Positions 22,346 to 33,327 of a DNA stretch of 64,000 bases are shown here, piece by piece. The notes beneath the pieces were generated by a model, which worked only from the letters and a program-made list of their open reading frames with translations, was not told the DNA's origin and did not search any database. Position 1 is the stretch's first letter. Each line of letters starts with the position of its first letter. The DNA is taken from positions 2,096,098 to 2,160,097 of the forward strand of contig BCHH01000009.1 of the NCBI GenBank assembly GCA_001599595.1, in the 5' to 3' direction. The stretch is from Beverwykella pulmonaria. Lineage: Eukaryota; Ascomycota; Dothideomycetes; Pleosporales; Melanommataceae. The position numbers were made by a program, and so were the translations under genes.

Positions 22346-22800
22346 GCCGTACTAGCAAAGCATGTGCGAATAATAGAGGCAGTCAACCGTCTAAGGCATC
22401 AATGTGTATTAAAGGAGTATGAAGGTCGTGACAAGTTGATAGCTCGCACTGGACTATATATACCCATGCAAGGGGAACTAACTCGAATAGATGGTGGTGA
22501 ATTTTGTACCTAATCTCTTACCAGGTGCCTTGACTACTGCCGAACGCTCTCTGCCCTGATAAAAATATGACCAAGAAGCTTAAAATCAAGAGGCAACACC
22601 AAAATAGGATGAGCTATAGGTTAGTCAAATGAAAAAGTCCTTGCCTTGCGTAGAAAACCCCATCGACCCTGTACCGCCGATCCAACCCACATCAACTGCA
22701 ACAGCGTAATGGCCTCCAATCCTGCTCCCTCTTCTTCTCTACTCACAATCTAAACTTCTGGCACCGACAACTCAATATCATTTCCCGCCCCTCTCCCTCT
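22346..22800. other. Intergenic, no gene seen
   Basis: Upstream side of the five-exon gene; no coding resemblance found. Confidence 0.4.
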
Positions 22801-23320
22801 TCATTCCAATCCCCGGATCAAATCCACCACCGCAATACCAAAATACACCAAATAAGCCAACGAAATCAATCCTGCAAACGCAATCCCCATATCCGCCAAG
22901 TTCTCATATACCCTATTATATATACCCCGCCTCCCCAGAGTCGCAAACTCCGTTGATAACAACATGCATTCGCCCAATCCCAATTCCCATAGTGGCACTC
23001 CATCCAGAACAAAAACGTGACGATCCGGCCCGTGGAAATAGTACCTGAGTGTATCACAACGTAGATTAAAGGCATTGCCGTTTCCCAATAGAGTTCTGGA
23101 CTCAGGATCGAGGAGAAGAATGTGAGGCTTGGAGCAACACTCTCTAAAGTGCCGGTGCTGGTACACCATGGGATAGGTAGTTCGCGCACTTTTAAGGCGC
23201 GTAGTATTTGGGCGGCGTAGATGGCAAAGATGGTTTCAAGGAATATGGGGGTTTGGGGCGAGGGCGGTGGTATGTCATGATGGCCGATGCGTAGATTGAT
23301 AGGACTTGTGGGTTTACGTT
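22801..23320 (-). pseudogene. Membrane-protein gene with a single frameshift
   Basis: Two minus-strand frames form one sensible protein if joined near 23053. The first gives TPIFLETIFAIYAAQILRAL, then VRELPIPWCTSTGTLESVAP and LYWETAMPLIYVVIHS. The second continues YYFHGPDRHVFVLDGVPLWE, then LGECMLLSTEFATLG and ends in a span (AFAGLISLAYLVYFGIAVV) with a stop at 22801. One missing base at the GG of TCAGGTAC would restore continuity. The true 5' end is not found and the family is not recognised. Confidence 0.4.
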
Positions 23321-23793
23321 GAGACTATTTATGTATCGTCACATGTCCAGGATATGTGGTGTATAAATGGCTCAATGGAAGTGGATACTTCGGCAGTGCT
23401 TCGCTAACCTTCGCTAAGGTAGCAAACATTTCGCATATTGGGCGTATTGTTGTTTGGTTTAGGTATCTCAAGAGTATGTCGCATATGCTAAATCTACAGA
23501 TGACAGGGGGTGTGATGTTAGGCGCACTGTGTCTTAAGAGATATTTCCTTCCATTCACATACAGCTGGAGTGAATTCGGGTATGTAAATACGGTCTACAT
23601 ACTGCATATTGTTACGCCCGAGGAAGATAGTGGTGCTTTGTTAGGCGGGTCCGTAGGATTTTGTAAGAGTACTGCGGGCGGACAGAGTAAAGCTAGATGG
23701 GACTAGGCTGATCTTGCTGTCCTCGGCCTGGGCTCATACAACTCGCTCTAGGATCAAGCAATATATCCCTGATGGGTCGATCGTCATTGAATT
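23321..23793. other. Intergenic, no gene seen
   Basis: Spacer downstream of the LCCL gene; overlapping short frames only. Confidence 0.4.
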
Positions 23794-25620
23794 TCACATC
23801 ATAGACCACGACCCATTTGCGAATAGGGTGCCCGCCCTCGTATAATCTAAAGCTCTTCCATCCCTCACAAACGCGAATCGGAAATACTCATTGAGCTCCA
23901 GTCCTACTGGCCTCGTCCACGTGAACTCTTTCACCACATCGCCTTCCTCATCCGCAAAAAAAGCGCGATCCCTTTCCACATCGTTGACCAACACACTTAT
24001 ACCATCAATCCCTTTTGGTGGCTCACTCCAAGCGAAGGTAGAGGCGAAGCCTGTAGCGCTGAATGCTATGATTGGTTCCAGGATGATGGGAAGTTTGGAG
24101 TCAAAGGCACCATCTGCGCGGAGAGCAGCTGTGGTTTGAAGAACAGAGTCGAAGTCCCAGCGCGCGATTCCATTGATAAATAAGCCGAGGAGTATGCCTT
24201 GGTACAGCAGCGACGGACGCGTTTGCATGCTGGTGCCTGGTAGAAGCAAAAGAGCGATGATATAGTGATGAATCCTCAATGAGACACCCGGTATACTCAG
24301 CAATACCAAGATCCCAAAGATGAACAGAGCATATAAGCCGAGGTACCGCAACAACCGTCCTTCAAGCCAGAAGTACACAATCTGCTGCGCAATGATGCAG
24401 ATAAGGATGATGAGAATAACAGCCAGGGCGACCTTGGCACCAGGTTGTTGCTTGAGATCGTGCGCCGTGAGACGGGAAAGCGGAATCCAATCAAATGTGT
24501 AGTTTGCCAGCGCGCCGAACCAAAAGCCGCCGAGCCAAAGGATCGTCTTTTCAACTTGTGCGGTGAGAGAAGACAGTGTACGTTTGACAACGGTCAAGTA
24601 GAGAATTGTGGCGCAGAATAACGCCGGGAGTAGTCGCTTTGCAAACATGGAGATATGGTCGGGGAGGACTGTAATGTTGTGGTACGAAGCTGATGGGGGA
24701 TCAGACGCAAAACTAACGTGGGCGAAGATGAGAACGAAGATGGGGAAGAATTGCCACGGAAACGTGAAGAGTATCGAGATCAGACCTGTGAAAAAAAGCG
24801 AGACGACAAGCATCGCCGTACGTGGGTCGGCACTACACCTAAATTCTGAGCCCGCTGACTCCACAGAGAAAGACAATGGGAAGTAGGAGTCAAATGGAAT
24901 TGACTCGATCCCATTCCTCTTTGCACTCAAAAAGTTGTCGTGATCTCCCAGGAGTGACAATCGTCCGCACCCGCCCTTACCATCGCTAATAATACCAGCA
25001 TGGAGAGCAGAGCCACATATGAAACCGTCTCCTCGATAGATTCCATCACCAATCACAAAAGGGCGATAGTTGACGTCTAGCGGGCCAACAGCATGCGGAT
25101 TAAGCAATTGTACACTAGCGCACTTGGCAGGACAACGAAACGGAAAAGAGGTGTTGGAGAAAGGTCGGCAGTCAATACCATCTATGCCGCAGTCATTTCG
25201 CTGTTTCCAGAGCGTGTCGACGCAGTCGAGGTTCATGACATCTCGACCTATGCTGTCCTGTAGTGGGAGCTGCGCCCCGAGCATCGATATGAACGTGAAC
25301 GCCCAAACGAATATGACAAAGGCAAGAAGGACTACTTTGAGGCTTTGAGTTGGGAGGAAGCGTTCGACGAGTTCCATTGGGGCGTGCTGGATCGAGGGGA
25401 AGAAGGGGCTGATGACCTGCGGACGAAGCGGTTGAGGGCCCTGAAGCCGTTGCCAGCAGCTTCTACGATGTGCAGTATAGGGAGTAACATTGTCCTCGAA
25501 GTCAAGCTCTTCCACTGGGAGTAACTGTGCCTCCTCGTCCGCCCCGGCCTCAGGCTCAGCCCCGGTTATTCTATCATTGTAGTTTGCGTCGCGAGCGACA
25601 TACTGGTTGTTCGGCGGCAT
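23794..25620 (-). CDS. LCCL-domain multi-span membrane protein
   Basis: Intronless, 608 residues. A cytosolic acidic N-terminus is followed by a first span (VVLLAFVIFVWAFTFISMLG) and a luminal cysteine-rich region. That region includes the LCCL signature (DVNYRPFVIGDGIYRGDGFI, then CGSALHAGII and GGCGRLSLLG). Several further spans follow (VSLFFTGLISILFTFPW, LLPALFCATILYLTVV, ALAVILIILICIIAQQIVYF, LYALFIFGILVLLSIPGV), then a C-terminal soluble domain ending TRAGTLFANGSWS. This architecture is conserved in filamentous ascomycetes; the LCCL fold is thought to bind lipid or polysaccharide, but the cellular role in fungi is not established. The frame is clean and full length. Confidence 0.9.
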   Translation of the reverse strand: MPPNNQYVARDANYNDRITGAEPEAGADEEAQLLPVEELDFEDNVTPYTAHRRSCWQRLQGPQPLRPQVISPFFPSIQHAPMELVERFLPTQSLKVVLLAFVIFVWAFTFISMLGAQLPLQDSIGRDVMNLDCVDTLWKQRNDCGIDGIDCRPFSNTSFPFRCPAKCASVQLLNPHAVGPLDVNYRPFVIGDGIYRGDGFICGSALHAGIISDGKGGCGRLSLLGDHDNFLSAKRNGIESIPFDSYFPLSFSVESAGSEFRCSADPRTAMLVVSLFFTGLISILFTFPWQFFPIFVLIFAHVSFASDPPSASYHNITVLPDHISMFAKRLLPALFCATILYLTVVKRTLSSLTAQVEKTILWLGGFWFGALANYTFDWIPLSRLTAHDLKQQPGAKVALAVILIILICIIAQQIVYFWLEGRLLRYLGLYALFIFGILVLLSIPGVSLRIHHYIIALLLLPGTSMQTRPSLLYQGILLGLFINGIARWDFDSVLQTTAALRADGAFDSKLPIILEPIIAFSATGFASTFAWSEPPKGIDGISVLVNDVERDRAFFADEEGDVVKEFTWTRPVGLELNEYFRFAFVRDGRALDYTRAGTLFANGSWSMM

Positions 25621-26069
25621 TGATGCAAGGGGTGATTCTTTGATTTGTTAGCGGAATAGACACGATATGAGGACATATATGGACATATGTGGATGTCGCC
25701 TACAGATTGACGTGCACAATAGTGGACATGTTGCGGCGCTGCTGCCTCGGGATAGATTTCAGGAGGTGTTGTCGTATTCCTCGGCGCCTCGGCGATGCCC
25801 AGGGGGGGACAAGCTCATGCTTACGAAATACGTCTAACCACGACATCTGTAACTTGCTGTTCTCTTTGGAGGTGACAAAATGTAGTAGACAGTTTGGGGT
25901 AAGGTCACAGTTTCGATGCCTTCATCAACGGAATCTACATGACAGATGCCGCAATCAAGGTTGAATAGCATCACTTGAGAAGAACAGAAACAATTAATAT
26001 ACGTAAAGATACTCCTAGGCCGTTGCCAGTGAGTATCATACATTGATATACAAGATAAGCCATACCCGT
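25621..26069. other. Spacer between two minus-strand genes
   Basis: Holds the promoter of the LCCL gene and the 3' end of the dihydroorotate dehydrogenase gene. No gene seen. Confidence 0.4.
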
Positions 26070-27803
26070 CTATTTCCCCTGCTTGGCATTATCCCTCATC
26101 TCTTCTTTGATCCTGCTGATCGTGCCAACGCCACCATATATCAGTGCTGTGTACACCATAGCTACGCTAGCCCCTGCGTTCAATATCTCCCGCGCCTGGT
26201 TCCCATTAGTAATGCCGCCCGTTGCAAAGATGACTTTCCGAGCCCCAAGTGTTGTCGGCGCGGCATCCAAAGGGGATTGAAACAATAGGGTTGGAGCTGA
26301 TCCGCTAAGATCGTCTACATTGGAGGATAACTGGTCAGCGTCTGTAGGCAGCTCGGCTGAGGCGCTAATGGACGAGGCTGCGGAGTCGAGAATACTTCCA
26401 GTTCGTGTATTTGAAGGTTCAAGCTTCTCTGGTATGGAGCTGGGGGGTTCATCACCGGTGGAATGGTCAGCAACGGGCTTCTCGGATTCTGATATTTCGA
26501 CCTGCTTCGGCCCATCGTCTAAAGTCGCCCGATATCTCTTCACTAGTGCCAGCGTCCTTTCGAACATTTGCGGACCCGAGTACCCTCCTTGTTCCAGTAG
26601 TATGCTAGCCTCGCTCTTGGGTAGCAGATAGCCTTTCGGTAGGGGGTCTGGCCGCTTCATTGTCGTATTCCCCACAATTACACCGTCGACACCGGATTCC
26701 CATACAGCCTCACATATGCCAGAGACCTGCTCTTCCGAATCTTCGTCTGGACTAACTTTAACCATAATGACGGGCTTCGTCTTTCGGTCCACCTGTTTCA
26801 CGGCTTGGACGACGCTCCTTAAGATATGGGTCAACGGCTCGACATTCTGAAGTGCGCGAAGACCTGGAGTGTTGGGGCTCGATACGTTCACTACAATGAT
26901 GTCGGCGTATTTGCCAAGATACTTGACGCAGAATGAATAATCTCGCTTCACGGCCTCGATGTCGTGCTCTGACGTGGTCTTGTTTTTCGTGATCTGAACT
27001 GCCATGAGGCGGCCTGGGGTCAGGGATCCTGGGGGAACGCCAGCTTCTCCATCCAGAACTATCCGCTCGGCTTCCTCGTCTATGCCATAACCCATGCGGT
27101 ATGCAAACTCTCGAACACGATGCCGCAGCCTCATGGCAACCATCTCGGCGCCCTCTGAGTTGAACCCGTACCGGTTGATGAGGGCATTCTGGGAGGGCAG
27201 CCGGAAGACTCTCGGCTTGGGATTGCCAGCCTGGGGTAACGGTGTCACACCCCCAACTTCCACGATGGCGGGTCCGAGAGCGAGTAGCTGGGTGGGCACT
27301 TCGCCACCCTTGTCAATGCCGGCCGAGGTCCCGATGGGATTGCTCAATGTCTGTCCGAAGATTTCAACTTGCAGATCGCCGGCGGCATCAGGAGAGCCTC
27401 TTTCCCGTGGGTGTATGCCGAAGCTATACAGCGCCTTCAAGATGGCGGTGCCTGCATGATGTGCGTCTTCTCCGTCGGGGTATATCTGTCGGAGGGCGGG
27501 CGTGACGAGCCATTGGTGGATGCCCGCGCGAGTGTCGGTGATGTAGAGGTAGCCAAAGGAGAGGGCGAGGGTGATGGCGGTGCCGTAGAGAAGGTTCTTG
27601 GTGCGCGTCACGGCGGAGCGGGCATCGGTTGCGGCGGTCGAAGCGTGTCTGGCGGGGAGACGCAGCGGCCGTGGCAGGGGTAGTGCGCGCGCAGTAGAGG
27701 GTCGCAGGCGGAGGGCACGCATCGGGGCGGCCGTGGTCATGGTCTCGGGCGTCTCTCGCAGCCCATGGACGGCCAATGGCTGGGCAATGGCGGGAAACTG
27801 CAA
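26070..27803 (-). CDS. Dihydroorotate dehydrogenase (quinone), mitochondrial, class 2
   Basis: Fourth step of pyrimidine synthesis: oxidises dihydroorotate to orotate with FMN and passes electrons to ubiquinone at the inner mitochondrial membrane. Intronless, 577 residues. A basic presequence (many Arg, residues 29-53) and a membrane span (LLYGTAITLALSFGYLYITD, 71-90) come first. Then NPIGTSAGIDKGGEVP (155-170), the catalytic-Ser motif NVSSPNTPGLR (306-316) and the FMN-binding IFATGGITNG and GASVAMVYTALIYGG. Between MFERTLALVKRY and the final FMN motif there is a low-complexity insertion of roughly 80-90 residues rich in Ser, Glu and Pro, seen in several filamentous fungi. The Met at residue 22 is an alternative start (MTTAAPMRALRLRPS). 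Confidence 0.96.
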   Translation of the reverse strand: MQFPAIAQPLAVHGLRETPETMTTAAPMRALRLRPSTARALPLPRPLRLPARHASTAATDARSAVTRTKNLLYGTAITLALSFGYLYITDTRAGIHQWLVTPALRQIYPDGEDAHHAGTAILKALYSFGIHPRERGSPDAAGDLQVEIFGQTLSNPIGTSAGIDKGGEVPTQLLALGPAIVEVGGVTPLPQAGNPKPRVFRLPSQNALINRYGFNSEGAEMVAMRLRHRVREFAYRMGYGIDEEAERIVLDGEAGVPPGSLTPGRLMAVQITKNKTTSEHDIEAVKRDYSFCVKYLGKYADIIVVNVSSPNTPGLRALQNVEPLTHILRSVVQAVKQVDRKTKPVIMVKVSPDEDSEEQVSGICEAVWESGVDGVIVGNTTMKRPDPLPKGYLLPKSEASILLEQGGYSGPQMFERTLALVKRYRATLDDGPKQVEISESEKPVADHSTGDEPPSSIPEKLEPSNTRTGSILDSAASSISASAELPTDADQLSSNVDDLSGSAPTLLFQSPLDAAPTTLGARKVIFATGGITNGNQAREILNAGASVAMVYTALIYGGVGTISRIKEEMRDNAKQGK

Positions 27804-28577
27804 GTTAGGGACTGTGGTTGTTGACTATGCACTTGCGCGACTTTTTCGGCGACACCAAAGCTGCTGAGTCATCGCATCCACTCCACCTAATAAGCTACCT
27901 AATGTTAATTACTTCCATCAAACATACATGCTGCATGCGCTTTTCGTTGCAAAGCATCTCTATCCTTGAAATCCATGGTATACGTGTTGGCCTTCTCTAT
28001 CTCTTCTTTTCTGTCCAGTAAGCGATATCCTACTCCAATCCCAACGGCTTCCTATTGTACCATGGCCAAGCACCTAGTCAATCTATGCATCTCATTTACA
28101 AGGCAAGAATATCATCGTTGTTTTTTCAGTTACCTTGTGTCTACGGGGAGTAACTTTGTGTTGTGCCCTGAGGTGTTCCGTTCCAGTCTAATATCGAGCA
28201 CTCCACCTGTCACATTCGTTTTGCATTCTCATATAGGTTCGTGCATTTGCCGACACTTTGCATCTCTCCATGTCGCAGACCCCAGGTTCTCAATCTCCAT
28301 ATAGTGCGAACCTTGGGGCTGGAGTATAACCGAACAACAACCGGCTATCCAGGACCACGACTACCACATGAACGACGGCAATATGTCTTCGCACCAATCT
28401 TGTCTTCGAAAGCTTCTATTGTTGATCAACAGTGCAGAGCCAAGCTCGTGCACCCGGTGGGCATCCTAGAATTGATTGCATCCTCGTGGGGCGAAGGAGT
28501 GTCCCACAATTCAAGCTATCATAAACTTTCCACAGCACCAAAGCTTCTCAGACACAAGATTGCGCTCCTCTATTGTC
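27804..28577. other. Divergent promoter region
   Basis: Separates the dihydroorotate dehydrogenase gene (minus) from the polygalacturonase gene (plus). Open frames here have no family resemblance. Confidence 0.45.
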
Positions 28578-30067
28578 ATGATGATTCTCCCCGGCGCTCT
28601 GCAACTTATACTACTACTTGTGGTGCCAGCCCTCGCTGGCATGAACAAGACAGGCACCCTCTGCACCGTCACACCTAGCGGCGGCAAAGACGACAGCCCG
28701 GCCATCATGGACGCCTTCAAGCAGTGTGGACAGAACGGCCAAATCGAAATCACTGAAGGGGACTTCACCATTGCCAAGGTCATGGACGTGCTCAATCTAA
28801 AGAACTGCGACATCTCTATCAAGGGAAAGCTCACATGGAATGATGATATTCAGTACTGGCTCAAGAACAGTATTGGTGTCACGTATGCCCAACGATCGAC
28901 CGCCTTCAGGCTTGGTGGAACAGACTTCTCAATACGTGGACACGGCAAAGCGCTTTTCTTCGGTAATGGCCAGAAGTGGTATGATCAAAATCGGGGGAAT
29001 TCGAATCAGAACGGGCGACCGATCTCGTTGACGCTTTGGAAGGCCACAAATGTGTTCATTGATGGCATCACTTGGAGACAGCCCCAGTTTTGGTGAGATT
29101 GCGCCTCTCTTTGTTAACCACCCAAGCGGACACCTCAAGACTCCTGCATCCAACCATCCCGCTAGTCAATTTTAGTGAGACGTAAGAAGCATTACTCTAC
29201 ATCTACTACGTACTATCGCATCCGCCATAGGGAATTTCCACAAGCATTGAGGCAGCTTCCTTAGATGCAACAATATGGAGAACTTGAACGAGTGCTAACC
29301 GAGACGATAGGCATACCTTCATCGCCTACTCGCAAAATGTCACCATGACAAACCTGGACATGAATGCTACCTCCAACTCGCAATGGAGCACCGTCAACAC
29401 CGACGGAACAGACACTTGGAACTCGAAAGACATTTTCATCCAGAATTGGGTCGTCACTTGCGGAGATGTACGAAGCTACCAGTATCCTCTCTCTATCATA
29501 CCCCCCATCTAATTTGCATAGGACTGCATATCCATCAAGGGCAACAGCAGCAACATCCACGTCAAGAACGTGACCTGCTACGAGTCAGGCGCTATGTGTA
29601 TCGGGTCTCTCGGCAACCCCGCCAGCACGCCCGATTACGTCGACAATGTGCTCTTCGAAGACATCACTGCTATACACTCTTCGAACGCGGCGTGGATAAA
29701 AACGTATCCCGGCCAAGGCCACGTCAAGAACGTGACCTTTCGCAATATCAACTTCAAAGATGTAAACCAGCCCATCTACATCTCGCCCTGCATCTACTCG
29801 TACTCCAACTGCGATTCCTCGAAACTGAAGATCAGTGATATCACGTGGGAAAACATTATTGGGACGAGTCGGTACAATGTCGGAGCTGGAATCCATTGTT
29901 CGGCCGCTGCGCCGTGTACGGGGTTGAAGTTTAAAGACATTGATATCAAGCCGAAGAATGGAGGAAGCGCGAAGTTTCTGTGCAGTAATATGAATAGTGA
30001 CAGTGGATTAGCGTGTACGGGAACTTGCCCGGGGAATTGGAAGCAGCAGTTGAGTGGGAACGCATGA
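28578..30067 (+). CDS. GH28 exopolygalacturonase, secreted
   Basis: Exons 28578-29092, 29311-29467 and 29522-30067 give 405 residues. The start at 28578 (MMILPGALQLILLLVVPALA) provides a signal peptide. The parallel beta-helix has the GH28 sites in order: QNVTMTNLDM, NTDGTDTWNSKDI, then DDCISIKGNSSNI rebuilt across intron 2, and ESGAMCIGSLG in place of the endo-type GHG block. That last form points to exo-acting galacturonosidases. It trims galacturonic acid from pectin outside the cell. Four or more N-glycosylation sequons are present. Intron 1 is long for this window (218 nt) and in-phase; intron 2 is 54 nt. It is consistent with a plant-associated fungus. Confidence 0.92.
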
Positions 30068-30443
30068 GTTAGAGGGACCTCAAACGTGGAAAGAAGCTAG
30101 TTTTATATAACGGGAGTTAAATTTATTTCTTCCCCCAAAAGAGCAATTTCATTTCTGTTCTCAAAACTAATTCCTGGCTCTCATTAAGAAAACAGCCCAT
30201 GTTTCCCCACCTTGGACCATGCTTGACAAAAGCCTCACGTGTCTGGAGCTATCCTAAAACGGCTAGAAGCTTGGACCAACTAATACCACACACCAAGTGA
30301 TCAGTTCCAGCTCCCGCAGCTAAGACTGGAATGACCGTCACACGCACAAGTTTAAGGTTCCACATCTTCCCCTCACTGCGACTTCCGATATCTGCCTCAC
30401 AATCCCACTCATCCTGATCTCTAATACCCACACTCGCAACGTT
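30068..30443. other. Intergenic, no gene seen
   Basis: AT-rich sequence follows the polygalacturonase stop; no coding resemblance. Confidence 0.4.
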
Positions 30444-31040
30444 ATGCCACCAGAGCTGGACCTGGAGTCGAGTTCAGATGGTGCGGAAGAGCGCGGGCGC
30501 ATCAGGCTTAAGAGACGGAGGAAGTCGTCGCATTCGCCCGCACGCCGCCACCATTTCCTCGCTCATAGCCACAATCAACACTCCTCCTCAACCTCCCTAT
30601 CTTCCGCAACACCCCCACCAACTCCCAAAAAGACCCGCCGTCGTAGCGACGCAGAGCTAGACCATACGCTACGGGGTCGGGCCCGCAAGCGTTCAATCAT
30701 TCGTAATAACAAGCACAAAGATGGAGCGAAAATGCCGATGCTAGAGAGTGAAGAGAGCACTGGGGATGTGAGGTGGAGGAGGAAGAGGAGTAAGCCGCCG
30801 AGTCGACATCGGAGTGAGAGTGGGAGGGATGGAGGTGTGGGAATGAGACGGCAGAGGAGTTTGCCGAATTTGTACAAAGGAAAAGAGGGGAGCAGTGAAG
30901 TTGAGAAGCAGGGTGGAAAGGAGGGTAGGAGAGGAGGAGAGGAAGAGCTGAATGCTGGTAGAGCGGAAAGCGGGGATGTGGGCGTAAATGTGGGCGTAAA
31001 TGTGGACGAAAAGGAAGGTCCACCAAAGGAGGGTACTTGA
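30444..31040 (+). CDS. Hypothetical basic low-complexity protein
   Basis: Open frame of 198 residues, very rich in Arg, Ser, Lys and Glu, with no globular domain. RS/SP-type patches (RKSSHSPARR, KKTRRRSDAE, SKPPSRHRSESGRD) occur, then a Gly/Glu-rich tail with a VNVGVNV duplication. Such composition is common in nuclear or RNA-associated proteins, but it also allows long chance frames: the opposite strand is open over much of this stretch. No splice sites were needed. I regard it as a plausible but unproven gene. Confidence 0.4.
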   Translation: MPPELDLESSSDGAEERGRIRLKRRRKSSHSPARRHHFLAHSHNQHSSSTSLSSATPPPTPKKTRRRSDAELDHTLRGRARKRSIIRNNKHKDGAKMPMLESEESTGDVRWRRKRSKPPSRHRSESGRDGGVGMRRQRSLPNLYKGKEGSSEVEKQGGKEGRRGGEEELNAGRAESGDVGVNVGVNVDEKEGPPKEGT

Positions 31041-31481
31041 GCTGCGGTGACGTTCTTTTTCTTTTGGTATGTGTGTCCGATTCGGAGTTGTGGAGTTGTG
31101 CAAAGATTGGATTAGTCGCTACAGACGTACACCCTTTGGGAACCAAAAGCGTGCCTTCTCCCTGCATCAAACAATCCCATTGCTAGAGCATATGCGAGCA
31201 AGAATGGGTATCCGATAACTCCTAAAATGAACGCTGTACGCCAGGACAGAGACCTCCTGGTCTCTCTCCGATGCAAATGCTATGCCGCTAAAACTCGCTC
31301 TCAGATGCATGCAACTTGCCCAGATTCTCGTCCATCCCCTACCAAGAAGACAGATGAGCCCAGCGGGTGTCGGTGTCTACCTCCCCGTCCTCACTAAGAA
31401 CGGTGTCAGCCTGTGTTCAATGGTTCCTGAAACACACCCCTTATATACTGTGCTCCCCACCCCACGTACCTAAATGCAGAC
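31041..31481. other. Convergent 3' spacer
   Basis: Between the basic hypothetical gene (plus) and the CHIP-like gene (minus). Nothing recognised. Confidence 0.4.
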
Positions 31482-32354
31482 CTACCAGTCATATACCCAG
31501 CCAGAATTTGATTCCATGAACTCTGTGCACGCCTCCTTGAGCGCCATATTGGGCCTCAGCTCCGCTATCGTGAGTGGCTCTCTCGTCAAGGGATCCGTCG
31601 GATTCCGCTTGAGATGCTCGATGAGTGTTGCGCGCTCGTAGGACCGGCCGTTCTTCGTCACGACAGGGTCGTGCATAATCTCAAAGGTGATGCCGTCAAC
31701 GAGATAATCGGGTACCTCTCTCTTGCTCATATTCGCTGGATCACTGAGCGCAAACGCAGTCCGCAGGTCGTTTCGCTTCTCCTCCCAGTCGCGCTGCAGT
31801 TCACCCTTTTCGTCGGCGCCCTCCACTTTTCCAATCTCGCCCGCCTCGATGCGCGCCTCGACATTCTCAGATTCCCTCTTGTATGTGAGCTCAAGCGAAG
31901 CTTCGAGGTCGGCCAGCAGGTCGGCGCGCCGCCGTATGCGGTCGCGCTCGCGGATGTCCCACTTTGCTTTCTTGCACTTGAGGACCAGAGCGGATATGGT
32001 GGCAGCATTGGACGTTTGCTGCGCAGATCTTGTACACAATTCGTACGCCATGAGGGCCGAGGAGAGGGCCTCATTGGGGTGGTTGATGGCAATCTGCGCC
32101 TGGGCGAGGTAGAAATAGGCCTTCATGTTCTCCTTGAGCAGCTCAATGCTGCGTAGGCAGTCGTCGATGACTCCCTCCCACCTCTCGAGCTTCAGGCGGG
32201 CATTTGCGCGATTGGTGAAGAGCAGGGGGTTCTTGCTGTTCTTCTGAATGGCCTGCGAGTACAGCGTTTCCGCGGACTCGTAGTCGCCATTCTTGAAATG
32301 CGTGTTTCCTTGGTTCTTGAGTTGGTCGGCAGCGTACTCGTTGCCGGGGGGCAT
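31482..32354 (-). CDS. CHIP-like E3 ubiquitin ligase (TPR plus U-box)
   Basis: Intronless, 290 residues. The N-terminal third has three TPR units (QGNTHFKNGDYESAETLYSQ, then NPLLFTNRANARLKLERW, then KAYFYLAQAQIAINHPNEAL), a fold that binds the EEVD tail of Hsp70/Hsp90. A charged helical middle (EASLELTYKRESENVEARIE) resembles the dimerisation hairpin of CHIP/STUB1. The C-terminal U-box (VPDYLVDGITFEIMHDPVVT, then NGRSYERATLIEHLKRNPTD and PLTREPLTIAELRPN) recruits E2 enzymes. Length and domain order match CHIP orthologues. It would tag chaperone-bound misfolded clients in the cytosol. Confidence 0.95.
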   Translation of the reverse strand: MPPGNEYAADQLKNQGNTHFKNGDYESAETLYSQAIQKNSKNPLLFTNRANARLKLERWEGVIDDCLRSIELLKENMKAYFYLAQAQIAINHPNEALSSALMAYELCTRSAQQTSNAATISALVLKCKKAKWDIRERDRIRRRADLLADLEASLELTYKRESENVEARIEAGEIGKVEGADEKGELQRDWEEKRNDLRTAFALSDPANMSKREVPDYLVDGITFEIMHDPVVTKNGRSYERATLIEHLKRNPTDPLTREPLTIAELRPNMALKEACTEFMESNSGWVYDW

Positions 32355-33258
32355 TGCGAAGAGGGGACGTGAACAAGGACGTCAAGAATGGATAGATGGT
32401 GGATTGGATTGGAGACGGAGATAGTGCCGACCTTCGCGACGCGGGGCTGCAGGGGCGGGGGGCGCTATTTTGTTCTGCGAGCAGTAGAAGCTTCTGGTTT
32501 GCGGCTGACTGAGCACCACGCGACCACAGCAACGGCAGGGAGCTGAAATGGTGAAGGTGAGATGAGGTGAGATCAGATGGTGGACAGAAAACAATAATTA
32601 CTCTTTTTGCTTTTGTAATAAGGGTTGGTTCTTGTATTACAGGGGATTGTGGTACCTTTGCACAGCCACACTGGGTCGCGAAGCCGACAACGGATATGTC
32701 GACGAAATAAAGGCCCGAGTAAGAAACCTTAAAAGAGTTACGGGGGTGCTAGGAACCCCGCAGGATCATCATTCTTGGGGAGAATGGTGTTGGTCGAGGC
32801 CTGCTGTTGCTGTATCGGAGGATAAAGCTATCTCGATTCGTTTGATGAAGGAAACGAAGTAGATATCGACCCTAGATTTCGGACCCAACACATCCATCTA
32901 AACTCTTCAATTTCAAAGCAATCCCAATTGACCCAGGAAGCCGAGTGACGTTCAAGTCCATTTTATTTCATCGTCAGCTAAGGGCTTCACCAAGGGAAAT
33001 CCCCAAAACACCCTGACACTGCCGGTGTTATCCTGTTCTGTAGCGCAGCCAAATTACCATTTCAGACTTGATTAACTAATTAGGTCCAGCAGATACCATC
33101 AAGCGGGAGAGCTTCGGTCAGGCTAACATCATGGAGCTCCACTGTCTCAAGTCATTCTCGGCAACGCTTGATCTTGTGATTCGACGTATGTCGGAACACA
33201 AAAGCCTCTGCTGATCATCTCATGCACCACGTGACGACTACTACGCGCCTTTTTCCAT
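32355..33258. other. Intergenic, no gene seen
   Basis: About 0.9 kb between divergently arranged genes. The open frames present are short and without resemblance. Confidence 0.4.
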
Positions 33259-33264
33259 TATAAA
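33259..33264 (+). promoter_or_regulatory. TATA box
   Basis: TATAAA within CCATTATAAACAG, 64 bp upstream of the ATG at 33328 of the acetyltransferase gene. Confidence 0.4.
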
Positions 33265-33327
33265 CAGTCATGGAGCTTGCCATTCACGCTCGAGGTATCC
33301 GCCATTAAGGCTCATACAAAACTGGAA

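Noticed and set aside
16435..23320. Starship-type giant transposon cargo
   Set aside because: HET and receptor-like genes fit such cargo, but no DUF3435 captain or element ends are visible.
30575..31170. Long minus-strand frames opposite the basic hypothetical gene
   Set aside because: They are Ser/Leu/Pro-rich mirror images of the Arg/Glu-rich plus strand and lack domain or start context; composition alone keeps them open.
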